Assembly: GCA_965216585.1 (NCBI GenBank)
Contig: CBDCGC010000003.1
Span: 4,340,001 to 4,404,000 of the forward strand
Reading direction: 5' to 3'
Source of the DNA: CADEER01 sp965216585
GTDB lineage: Bacteria > Desulfobacterota > Binatia > HRBIN30 > CADEER01
DNA length: 64,000 nucleotides
The notes under the pieces were generated by a model. It had not been told where the DNA came from, did not search any database, and saw only the letters and a list, made by a program, of their open reading frames with translations. This document shows, piece after piece, positions 49,405 to 57,150 of this stretch (position 1 is the first letter of the stretch; the number at the start of each line of letters is the position of its first letter). The position numbers were made by a program, and so were the translations under genes.

Positions 49405-50614
49405 GGTCGCCTCCGATCTTGGCGCGCTGAGCGGCGAGGGCGCCGCGCAGCGTTGAGTCGATGTAATCGTCACCGCAGAATTCGTCATAGACAGGTGTGC
49501 GGCGGCGCAAGGTGTAGCCGTTGGCCGCGCATGCGGCGGCGAGCGTTTCGATCTGCGGCCACGGAGCCTCGGGGTTGACGAAGTCCATGGTGAGCGGCGA
49601 AATGCCGCCCCAGTCGTTGATGCCGGCCTGCAGGAAAAGCGTCAGATCGTAGGGGTTCAAGTTGGGCGGCACCTGCACGTTCATCGCCGGCATCATCAAA
49701 CGTGCGACGGCGACGGTTTGTGCGATCTCGTAACTTTCCGGCTCCGCATGCGCCGCCATGCGCGTCGACGGCTTGGCGCGAAAGTTCTGCACGATGATTT
49801 CCTGAACATGCCCGTACTCCGCCTGCACCTCGGCAATGGCAGCGAGCGTGGCGACGCGTTCTTCGAGGTTCTCACCGATGCCGAGCAGCACGCCGGTGGT
49901 GAACGGAATGCGCAGCTCGCCCGCTTCGCGGATCATGCGCAGGCGCAGTTGCGGATCTTTGTCCGGTGCATTGGCGTGCGCTTCGCCGCGCTGCAGCAGT
50001 CGTTCGCTGACGCTCTCCAGCATGAGGCCGAGGGAGACGTTGAGCGGCCGTAGGTCGCGCATCTCCGCCAGCGTCAGGACGCCGGCATTGGTGTGTGGCA
50101 GCAGACCCTCTTCGAGAGCGATGGCGCAGCAATGCGCTACATAGGACACCGTCGAGGTGTGTCCGATCGAGAGCAGTGTTTCCCGATACGAGCGGTAGGC
50201 CCTTTCGGGCTTGTCGCCGAGGCACATCAGCGCTTCGATGCAGCCGAGTTGGGCAGCTCGACGGGCGACGTCGCGCACCTCGTCGGGCTGCATGGTCCTG
50301 GCGGCGGGGGAATCGGGATCCTGGCGAAAAGTGCAGTACGAACAGCGGTCCATGCAGAGGTTGGTGATCGGGAAGAAGGCCTTCGGCGAGTAGGTCACAT
50401 CGCGGCCCCTGTGCCGGTCGCGCACGAGGGCGGCAACCGAGAGCAAGGCCGGCAGCTCATCGCCATCGATCTGGATCAGGTGGAGGGCGTCGCCGACGTC
50501 GATCGGCCGGCCGTCGAGGGCCTTGGTCAACGCGCTTGCGGTCGCCCGGCTTGCACTTCCCACTCGTTCGGTTGCGACGAGGGTGTCAGTTGTGGCCTGC
50601 ATCGGTGCGGTCAC
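49382..50614 (-). CDS. cofG: 7,8-didemethyl-8-hydroxy-5-deazariboflavin synthase CofG
   Basis: 410-residue radical SAM enzyme completing synthesis of the deazaflavin Fo from the CofH product. The cluster motif is CMDRCSYCTF (about 87-96), then LMCLGDKPE, SVSLGLMLES-type strand (NVSLGLMLESVS), TTGVLLGIGE and VPPNLNPY...INDWGGISPLT, the conserved CofG C-terminal signature. First gene of the F420 set; the start ATG at 50614 or the ATG four codons later. Separate cofG and cofH, rather than the fused FbiC of actinobacteria, is the archaeal/cyanobacterial/proteobacterial arrangement. Confidence 0.96.
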   Translation of the reverse strand: MTAPMQATTDTLVATERVGSASRATASALTKALDGRPIDVGDALHLIQIDGDELPALLSVAALVRDRHRGRDVTYSPKAFFPITNLCMDRCSYCTFRQDPDSPAARTMQPDEVRDVARRAAQLGCIEALMCLGDKPERAYRSYRETLLSIGHTSTVSYVAHCCAIALEEGLLPHTNAGVLTLAEMRDLRPLNVSLGLMLESVSERLLQRGEAHANAPDKDPQLRLRMIREAGELRIPFTTGVLLGIGENLEERVATLAAIAEVQAEYGHVQEIIVQNFRAKPSTRMAAHAEPESYEIAQTVAVARLMMPAMNVQVPPNLNPYDLTLFLQAGINDWGGISPLTMDFVNPEAPWPQIETLAAACAANGYTLRRRTPVYDEFCGDDYIDSTLRGALAAQRAKIGGDHAVESHA

Positions 50615-50731
50615 CGCGCTCGCGGAAGGTGCAGTATCATCGTACCTTCGATAGTGACTGCACCCCAGGGGCGAGTCAACCGCGCGCCTGCGGCTTCGCC
50701 AGGCTCCGGAGAGTTGGCGGAGCGACCCCCC

Positions 50732-50779
50732 CTTGCCTGTGCCTATGCCCGTGCCTCAGCCTATGAGCGGAGCGAGTGT
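50732..50779 (-). repeat. 3'-end palindromic repeat with AGGCNN core, copy c
   Basis: On the minus strand it starts ACTCGCTCCGCTCATAGGCT two bases after the TAG stop (50781-50783) of the hypothetical gene and ends in ATAGGCACAGGCAA, matching the copy at 983-1031. The third member of this family found in the window. Confidence 0.6.
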
Positions 50780-50780
50780 G

Positions 50781-51464
50781 CTAGGCGGCGGCGTTGATTT
50801 CGCGGCGCACGCGTACCGCGAGGGCGCCGTATTCGTCGACGTTGGCGTTGATGAACTCGTCGATATGTCGGCGCTCCGATTCTTCCGCGAAGATCTCGGC
50901 GGCCGAGAGGCGAACGTTCTCGCACAGCTTGGGTGGGCAGGCGCCCATCTCGGCGTTGGCAAATGCCGGATCGTCATAGGAGATCTCGACGTCGTCGCCG
51001 TCGATGGCGGCGAAGGCGTGTCGGACCGATTCGATGAAGGCGTCAATTTTCTGACTCGAAACGCGGTGCGGGAACCAGTGCTGATCGAGAGCTCGGCGCA
51101 GCATGGGCTCGTCGACTTCGGTATGGATCGACAGCGCCGGCGGCTCGTCGCAGATGCGGTGTTGGCGCGGCTCCTCGATTGAGGTGCGCGAGCTGCAGAC
51201 CACGAAGGCGTGCTCGCCGACGCCGACGCGGTACCAACGGCGGGCCATCGGGTCCCATGCGGGTCGATCGTGCAGCGCCGGCTCGGGCAAGCGGATTGCC
51301 TGCTCTACGCGGTGTTCTCTGTGTGCAGTCTGGAACGACTGTAGATCGAGGATTTCCTCTTCGTCCGGTTCGAGCACCGGCCGGGTTGTAGCGAGGGGGT
51401 AGAGCTCGCCGCACTGGCGGCAGAAGAGGAGGGCGCCTTGGCTGGTCTCACTGGACGTGTGCAT
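50781..51464 (-). CDS. Hypothetical protein with N-terminal CxxC, coupled to a sensor kinase
   Basis: 227-residue soluble protein. It opens with GALLFCRQCGELYPL, a single CxxC pair that could hold half a zinc ribbon. A middle part is rich in His/Trp (ARRWYRVGVGEHAFVVCSSR), and an acidic helical C-terminus follows (LSAAEIFAEESERRHIDEFI). The start overlaps the end of the receiver-kinase gene by 17 bases, so it is very likely co-translated and functionally linked to it. No signal peptide or membrane segment. Not recognised as a known family; a regulatory partner of the kinase is the simplest idea. Confidence 0.65.
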   Translation of the reverse strand: MHTSSETSQGALLFCRQCGELYPLATTRPVLEPDEEEILDLQSFQTAHREHRVEQAIRLPEPALHDRPAWDPMARRWYRVGVGEHAFVVCSSRTSIEEPRQHRICDEPPALSIHTEVDEPMLRRALDQHWFPHRVSSQKIDAFIESVRHAFAAIDGDDVEISYDDPAFANAEMGACPPKLCENVRLSAAEIFAEESERRHIDEFINANVDEYGALAVRVRREINAAA

Positions 51465-52557
51465 TGTTTTCCCCTTCCGGCGCTACTTGCGGTAGACGAA
51501 CGCGAAAGCACGAGCCTCCGGTTTCCCGCCGTCGCACGCTGAGATCGGCGTGTATGAGGCGGCTGAGCTCGGAGGCGAGGCGCAGGCCCAATCCCAACCC
51601 GGTATGGACGATCGGCTTGGGGATGCTCGACGTCGGAGCGGTTTCGATCAGCTCGTTGATGTCTTCGGAGGGGACACCGACGCCGGTGTCGATGACTTCG
51701 ATCTCGACTTCCGCATCGCCGCATGTCGCCGTACGCAAGGTGACGGTACCGCCCTCGGGGGTGAACTTGAGAGCATTGTCGACGAGAGCCGCGACGAGGC
51801 GTTCGAGCTTGTCGCGATCGCCGGTGACTTCGATTGCGGGTGCGTCGCTCTGTTCCAGGTGAACGCCCTGTTCCACGGCGACGCTGGCGAAGCGTCCGCG
51901 CACCCAGGCGAGGATGTCGCGCACGTCGAAGGGCGCTGCGAGAACTTGATAGTCGCCGACCTGGACCTGGTTGAGCACGGTGACCGTATCGATCAACGTC
52001 AACAACCGTTGTGAGTGCGAGCGTACCCGTTCGAACGTGTGTTGCTGATCGTCCGTCAGTTGCTTGTTGAGTTGGTCGTTCAACATTTCGTTGAAGCCCA
52101 TGATCGCGTTCAGAGGCGTGCGCAGCTCGTGCGACAGGTTGGCGAGAAAGCGGTCGCGAAAGTCGCGCGCCCGCAGAGTTTCGCGGCGCCGCGCCACTGC
52201 GCGTTGGACGAGGTCGGAGATGTGCGGCACGTCGAACGGCTTTGTCACGTAGTCGAAAATGCGGTGGCGAATGCCGCGAATCGCTGAACCAAACGACGCG
52301 TTGCCGGTGACGATGATGATCTCGATGTCCGGGTCGTAGCGCTTGATGTGCTCCATCACCTCGTCGCCGCTCATGCCGGGCATGCGCAGGTCGAGGGTGA
52401 CGACGTCGATCTGGCGGTCGCCGAGAACCTCCAGGGCCTCGAGTCCACCGCCGGCGGTGAAGACGTCGTAGTCCTCTTTGAAGACCATGCGCAGCGACTC
52501 GGCGGGACCGCGCTCGTCGTCGATGATCAAAAGGGAAGCTCGGGGATCTTCAACCAT
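51448..52557 (-). CDS. Receiver-histidine kinase hybrid (REC-HisKA-HATPase)
   Basis: 369-residue cytosolic two-component protein with the receiver first. REC domain residues about 8-122: acidic pair DDE, phosphoacceptor Asp in VVTLDLRMPG near 56, Lys in VTKPFDVPHI near 107. DHp helix with phosphorylatable His in FLANLSHELRTPLNAIMGF near 143. ATP-binding boxes: N-box LVDNALKFTPEG, G1 DTGVGVP, G2 GLGLGLRLAS. No membrane segment or sensor domain, so it probably acts as a phosphorelay intermediate receiving phosphate from another kinase. Overlaps the downstream hypothetical gene. Its upstream region carries the MITE and an 18-bp dyad. Confidence 0.93.
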   Translation of the reverse strand: MVEDPRASLLIIDDERGPAESLRMVFKEDYDVFTAGGGLEALEVLGDRQIDVVTLDLRMPGMSGDEVMEHIKRYDPDIEIIIVTGNASFGSAIRGIRHRIFDYVTKPFDVPHISDLVQRAVARRRETLRARDFRDRFLANLSHELRTPLNAIMGFNEMLNDQLNKQLTDDQQHTFERVRSHSQRLLTLIDTVTVLNQVQVGDYQVLAAPFDVRDILAWVRGRFASVAVEQGVHLEQSDAPAIEVTGDRDKLERLVAALVDNALKFTPEGGTVTLRTATCGDAEVEIEVIDTGVGVPSEDINELIETAPTSSIPKPIVHTGLGLGLRLASELSRLIHADLSVRRRETGGSCFRVRLPQVAPEGENNAHVQ

Positions 52558-52741
52558 GGCAGGCGTCTCTCCACGATGGAGAGCATCGGCCGTGCCACTC
52601 AGCCGATCAGACCGAGCCGAGGTGTTGCGAGATGCTGTGCTGCGGAGCCTATGTGCTCAATACAATTCGAAAAAGTGGAATCTCTCGGCGCCGCAATAGG
52701 GCCCCGACGGGAGTCGTCCCTAGAAGGTGACCAAGCAGGAG

Positions 52742-52759
52742 CTGTACATTTGTGTACAG
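52742..52759. promoter_or_regulatory. Dyad CTGTACA-N4-TGTACAG, possible operator
   Basis: Perfect 7-bp inverted repeat (52742-52748 and 52753-52759) with a 4-bp spacer, lying about 185 bp upstream of the receiver-kinase start. The size and symmetry suit a dimeric regulator. The rest of 52558-52869 shows no gene. Confidence 0.4.
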
Positions 52760-52869
52760 AATTGACGGATCAGGTGCTTTTTTGACGCTGCGATATGTTT
52801 GCTGATGCGCGGTAGCTCATACCGTTTGGTGTAGATATTGCGTTGCGCGCCGACGCCCGATCGAATTTC

Positions 52870-53033
52870 TAGTGTCCTGGATCAGAAATTCGTTGCAAAA
52901 TTCGGCGAGCAATCGGCGCCTGTGCCAAGGCGCGCCGACGAAGGCATATCAGGCATATTTCGAGGAGGAGCAACGCCGGCACGGGCGTCGAGGGCCGGCG
53001 AATATTGTGACGAATTTCTGGTTCAGGACACTA
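52870..53033. mobile_element. 164-bp MITE-like element, copy 2
   Basis: Same length as copy 1 (814-977) and differing at three positions by inspection. Two of these are complementary changes at paired sites of the two arms (left AAGTTCG to AAATTCG, right CGAACTT to CGAATTT); the third is A to C in GAAGGAATAT. The right arm end (53031-53033) forms the stop codon of the NtrC-type regulator on the minus strand. Confidence 0.82.
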
Positions 53034-54467
53034 GCCAGCGCTGGCACCGTTGTCGTCGGCGTGGCGATCCTCGAAGCGTTGATCGGCGATGCTCAGCTTG
53101 TCCATTTTGTATTTCAGGACGCGCCGCGTCGTGCCGAGGATCTGTGCGGCGCGCGTCTGGTTTTGCTTGGCGACTTCGAGGGCGCCGACGATCATGCGGT
53201 GCTCGAGCTCAGCGACGGCGTCGTCGAGCGACTTTGACGAGTCGTCGGCAGCACTTTCGGGCAGCGTCGCCGTTGCTGACACCGGTTGGCTGCCGTTCGC
53301 GATTGCCGGTGGCAGGTCGCTGATTCCGATCTCGTCGTTTTCGCAGAGGACCAGGGCTCGTTCGATGAGGTTCTGCAGCTCGCGAACATTGCCGGGCCAG
53401 TGGTAGGCGAGCAGGCGGTCGAGCGCGCCGGCGGAGAAGTGGCGCATCTTGACCTGCGCCTTGCGCGACAACGTATCGAGAAAGTGGCGGATGAGCAGCG
53501 GCAGGTCCTCGCGGCGGTCGCGCAACGGCGGTAGGGCGATCGGTACGACGTTGAGCCGGAAATAGAGGTCGTCGCGGAACGTCCCGTCCTTGATGCCGCG
53601 GTCGAGGTCGCGGTTGGTCGCGGCGATGACGCGAACGTCCACATCGACCGACTCTTCGCCGCCGACACGGGTGAACTGACCCGTTTCCAGAATACGCAAC
53701 AGAGTAGCCTGGCTGGACGGATCCATGTCGCCGATCTCATCGAGAAAGATCGTGCCCTTGTGTGCTCGTTCGAAGTGGCCGACTTTGCGCGAGTGCGCAT
53801 CGGTAAAGGCGCCGCGCTCGTGCCCGAAGAGTTCCGCCTCGAGGAGGTTGTCCGGAATGGCGGCACAGTTGATCGCCACCATCGGTTGGTCGCGGCGCGG
53901 ACTGTTGAAGTGTATGGCGCGGGCAATGACTTCCTTGCCGGTGCCGCTTTCGCCGGTGAGAAGAACCGTCGAACGCAGCGGCGCGACACGCGACACCATT
54001 TTCAGCACTGCCTGCATCGGCGGCGACGAACCGATGACGTTTTCGATTTCATATCGCTTGCCGACTTCGTCGCGCAGAGTATCGATCTCCCGGCGCATCG
54101 CTCCGACTTCCGCCGCCCGCTTGACGGTAAGCTGCAGCTCGTCGATGTCGAACGGCTTGTTGACGTAGTCGAACGCCCCTAACTTCATGGCCCGGACCGC
54201 CGTCTTTACCGTCTTGGTGGCCGTCAGCATGATGAACTGCGGCGGCTCGGCGAGCGACTGGGCACGCTCGAGAACCTCGAGCCCGTCCATTCCTGGCATC
54301 AGGATGTCGAGCAGCACGACGTGGTACGTGCCGCCGGCTAGTTCCTGCAGGGCGGTCGCGCCGTCGCTGGCAGCGCTGACCTTGCAGCTCTCTTTGAGGA
54401 CCATGCGAACGGACTCGCGAACGCTCGCTTGGTCGTCAACGATCAATACTCGTGGTGTCTCCATCAT
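53031..54467 (-). CDS. NtrC-family sigma54-dependent response regulator
   Basis: About 478 residues: REC domain with acidic pair VDDQ and phosphoacceptor Asp in VVLLDILMPG near 52, Lys in VNKPFD near 102. AAA+ sigma54 activator domain: Walker A GESGTGKE, Walker B TIFLDEIGD. The sigma54-contact loop reads GAFTDA instead of GAFTGA. Sensor II WPGNVRELQN. A C-terminal helix-turn-helix (NQTRAAQILGTTRRVLKYKM) completes it. ATG at 54467 or 54464 is preferred to 54488; all overlap the upstream kinase gene, so they are coupled. The final codon GGC is followed by TAG from the MITE end, so the native C-terminus may have been altered. Confidence 0.92.
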   Translation of the reverse strand: MMETPRVLIVDDQASVRESVRMVLKESCKVSAASDGATALQELAGGTYHVVLLDILMPGMDGLEVLERAQSLAEPPQFIMLTATKTVKTAVRAMKLGAFDYVNKPFDIDELQLTVKRAAEVGAMRREIDTLRDEVGKRYEIENVIGSSPPMQAVLKMVSRVAPLRSTVLLTGESGTGKEVIARAIHFNSPRRDQPMVAINCAAIPDNLLEAELFGHERGAFTDAHSRKVGHFERAHKGTIFLDEIGDMDPSSQATLLRILETGQFTRVGGEESVDVDVRVIAATNRDLDRGIKDGTFRDDLYFRLNVVPIALPPLRDRREDLPLLIRHFLDTLSRKAQVKMRHFSAGALDRLLAYHWPGNVRELQNLIERALVLCENDEIGISDLPPAIANGSQPVSATATLPESAADDSSKSLDDAVAELEHRMIVGALEVAKQNQTRAAQILGTTRRVLKYKMDKLSIADQRFEDRHADDNGASAG

Positions 54468-56157
54468 TCCTCGCCACTGCCTCCTCATCTTCCACCGGGA
54501 AACGAATTGTCACACTCTTGGGATCTTCCTTCATGGACGCCGTCATGACGACGCCGTTGCGTTCGAGCACGGTGCCGGCGATCGCCAGGCCCAGTGATAC
54601 CGAACCGCCGTCGCCCTCTTCATCATTGAGCTCAGCCAACTCCTCACCGATCGAGCGACTGCCGCTTGGTAGTTCGAAGGACAGGCTGCCGGGCGGGGTG
54701 AAACGCGCGGCGATGGGCTGATCCGGGGCGGCGATGCGGCCGACGGCGTGCAGGAGGTTGTCGATTGCATAGGCGACCTGGTCGGGATCGACGCTGACCA
54801 GGGATTCCGGTGGCGCCGTCTGTTCGATGCTCAAGCCGCGCTGGTGTTGCGCGGCGAGCGGAGCGAGGATCTCGACCAGGCGAACGGGTTGCCGGTTTGG
54901 GTTCCGCATCCTGGCGAAGGCCAACAGGTTTTCCAACACGCGATCGAGGTCGTCGACGGCGCGGTTGGTCAGTTGCGCAAAGCTCGCCGCATCGGCGTCG
55001 TCTTCGACCAGCTTGCGCTCGCAATACTGGGCGAAGGTCTTGATGGTGACGAGCGGGTTTTTCAACTCGTGGGCGAGCTCGTGAATGAGCGAGCTCAGTC
55101 CGCTGGTAGCCAGCGGTGGCGGCTGCACCGGGCTCGACGCGGCAATCTGCGCCGGGCGCGTGTCAGCGACACGTGCCGGCGGCGCCACGGTGCCGTCGAA
55201 GCACAAGTCGCCGGCGTCGATTTGTTGCTCGTCGCAGAGGGCGAGGGTGCGGGTCAGCACCGATTCCAACTCGGCGAGGTTGCCGAACCAGAGATAGTTG
55301 CACAGCCGTTGAGTCGCGGCGTCGGTGAAGCTGGGCTCCGAGCGCATCATGCGCCGGCAGATCTGCCTGGTCAGTGCCTGGGCGATCTCGACGATCTCGG
55401 CGCCGCGCTCGCGCAGCGGTCGCAGGTGGAGCACGAGGTGGGTGAGTGGATAGTAGAAGTCGCCGCGCAGGGCGTCGCTGTCGAGCAGCTCGGCGAGGTC
55501 GGCGCTAGCCGTCGAGACGACCTTGACGTCGCGCGAGGCGGGGGTCGCGAGAACCGCTGCGAGGTGGCGCTGGGCGGCTGCCGTCCAGCGGTCGACGTCG
55601 AGCGCCAGCACGGTCGTCTTGAGCGCCCGCAGGTCGGCCGCGCCGGGCAGTTGCGTCGCCGTCGCATCGCAGACGATGAGGGCGCCGCCGCGTTGATCGT
55701 AGATGGCCCGCGCCAGTGACTCCCTGCCGCTGCCCGACTCGCCGCGGATGTGCAGTGAGAGCTTGCCGCGCAAGGCGCGGGCGACGACCTTCAAAGCGTC
55801 GGTCTCGAGAAAGGGTGCGCTCAGCCGCCAGTCGAGCGGTGGCGTGACGGCGCTCGACTCCTGTGGCGTCAGGGCATCTGAGACCCAGCGGCGCAGCGCC
55901 GCCGGGCGAAAGCGGCGCGGCAAGACTTCTTCGTCGGCCGAGTCGCCGTCGCCGAGCCAGAGGTAGTTGCCGGCCGGTAGCAGGTTGGAGTCGCGCAGAT
56001 GCGAAGGCGCGACGACCAGGTCGGCCTGCGGGCCGCCACCGCCCAGCAACTCCGCCACGGGAATGGCGAACACCTCGTATTGCCCGCCGAGCAATACCGA
56101 AAGCGTCTCCCGCATCGAGGCGGAATCGTCCGCGACCACAATCCGGCGGTTCGTCAC
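54436..56157 (-). CDS. Fused pseudo-NtrC and histidine kinase
   Basis: 573-residue protein with unusual order: pseudo-receiver, pseudo-AAA+, HisKA, HATPase. The receiver keeps ADDS but has VVAPSH where the phosphoacceptor Asp should be and RRF in place of KPF. The AAA part has Walker A GESGSGRE (Lys to Arg, residues 139-146), a Walker-B-like VLALDVDRW, no GAFTGA loop, and WFGNLAELES in place of WPGNxRELxN. The kinase part is normal: His363 in LAHELKNPLVTIK, N-box AIDNLLHAV and G2-like SLGLAIAG. GTG at 56157 has GGGAGGG upstream. It overlaps the start of the downstream NtrC regulator, its probable partner. Confidence 0.85.
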   Translation of the reverse strand: MTNRRIVVADDSASMRETLSVLLGGQYEVFAIPVAELLGGGGPQADLVVAPSHLRDSNLLPAGNYLWLGDGDSADEEVLPRRFRPAALRRWVSDALTPQESSAVTPPLDWRLSAPFLETDALKVVARALRGKLSLHIRGESGSGRESLARAIYDQRGGALIVCDATATQLPGAADLRALKTTVLALDVDRWTAAAQRHLAAVLATPASRDVKVVSTASADLAELLDSDALRGDFYYPLTHLVLHLRPLRERGAEIVEIAQALTRQICRRMMRSEPSFTDAATQRLCNYLWFGNLAELESVLTRTLALCDEQQIDAGDLCFDGTVAPPARVADTRPAQIAASSPVQPPPLATSGLSSLIHELAHELKNPLVTIKTFAQYCERKLVEDDADAASFAQLTNRAVDDLDRVLENLLAFARMRNPNRQPVRLVEILAPLAAQHQRGLSIEQTAPPESLVSVDPDQVAYAIDNLLHAVGRIAAPDQPIAARFTPPGSLSFELPSGSRSIGEELAELNDEEGDGGSVSLGLAIAGTVLERNGVVMTASMKEDPKSVTIRFPVEDEEAVARNDGDTTSIDR

Positions 56158-56481
56158 CGGTCCACACCCTCCCACGACCCCGATTCCACACAACCACCAC
56201 TACGAGGGGTTCGCTTACATTTTCGTACACCATGCGCGGCGCTCTTTTCAAGTGAAAGCGGCTCGCCATGTCACTTTAATGCAAGCCCATTGAAAATATT
56301 CGAGTTGCCATGCACTTTTCCCTTGAAAAAGTTTAGGAGAGCATGGTACCTCGGGGCGTTGCGTCTTGCAGGGGCGCGGTGTTGTGGTGCGGTGTTGCGA
56401 GATCTGACGGGAATGCAACATACGTGCGGGAGGTCTCGAACCTCGCGGCGGAAATCGGCACGGCGGCATCGAGGCACTGGA
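56158..56481. other. Divergent promoter region of two two-component modules
   Basis: About 320 bp between the fused kinase (minus) and the kinase-like gene (plus). More AT-rich in the middle (ATTGAAAATATTCGAG at about 56289). No convincing sigma54 -24/-12 pair (GG-N10-GC in context) was found by eye on either strand, and no gene is seen. Confidence 0.5.
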
Positions 56482-57150
56482 TTGCGTAAGACTAGGGTAC
56501 ATACGGAGAAGGGCACCAACGGCCGGGACGAGGTTCTCGTCTCGCTGCGGCCTGAAGTTCTGCACGATGCCGAGCACGCCGTGGGAAACCTGTTGCAGCG
56601 GATCCACCATACGGCGCGGGTTGCGCTGACCGGTGTCGAAGCGGAGCACCGCGAGCGGGTTGGCGGCGCCCTTGGTGATCTGGAGGGACTGCTGGAGTTG
56701 CTCTTCGACTACGTGTCGCCGATCGACATCGAGGCGCGCCCGACCGATGCCGGCAAGGTGGCGAGCTCCATGCTTTCGCAGGTGCGCGAGCACGCCGGCG
56801 AATCGGTGGCGATGAACGGCGGCGCCGAGGGCAAGGTGCTGGTCGATCCGCGCGCCATCAGCCGCTGTTTTCAGTTGATCGGGCGATCGCTGGGCCACGC
56901 CTGGAAGGAATCGCCGGAGATTTGCGTCGACGTCAGTGCTGGAGCGGCCGGCCAGGAGATCGCCTTTGCCGTCTGCGCCGAGCCGGGAGACGGGGCGCCG
57001 GTCGGGGCGCGGGCGCGTGTCGGCCTGGCGGTGGCCGAGCGCTTGCTCGATTTGCAGGGCGGTACCCTGCATTGGAACGGAGAAGGAAGGTCGGGGGCGT
57101 GTCGGGTCATCTTGCCGGCGCATTCCGGGGAGTCGAGCGATGGGGTCTGA
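56482..57150 (+). CDS. Histidine kinase-like protein
   Basis: About 222-residue protein with a degenerate kinase plan: a helical region with VLHDAEHAVGNLLQRIHHTA, in which the His of LHDAEH is a candidate phosphoacceptor. An HATPase-like C-terminus follows (GRSLGHAWKESPEICVDVSA, then VGLAVAERLLDLQGGTLHWN and GACRVILPA). No clear N-box Asn. Start uncertain: TTG at 56482 is the most plausible site before the conserved region. The stop overlaps the start of the NtrC regulator at 57140, so this is its likely partner or phosphatase. Confidence 0.65.
   Translation: MRKTRVHTEKGTNGRDEVLVSLRPEVLHDAEHAVGNLLQRIHHTARVALTGVEAEHRERVGGALGDLEGLLELLFDYVSPIDIEARPTDAGKVASSMLSQVREHAGESVAMNGGAEGKVLVDPRAISRCFQLIGRSLGHAWKESPEICVDVSAGAAGQEIAFAVCAEPGDGAPVGARARVGLAVAERLLDLQGGTLHWNGEGRSGACRVILPAHSGESSDGV

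Noticed and set aside
56158..56481. Sigma54 (-24/-12) promoter between the two divergent two-component operons
   Set aside because: Candidates such as TGGTACCTCGGGGCGTTGC have wrong spacing between GG and GC; none was acceptable by eye.
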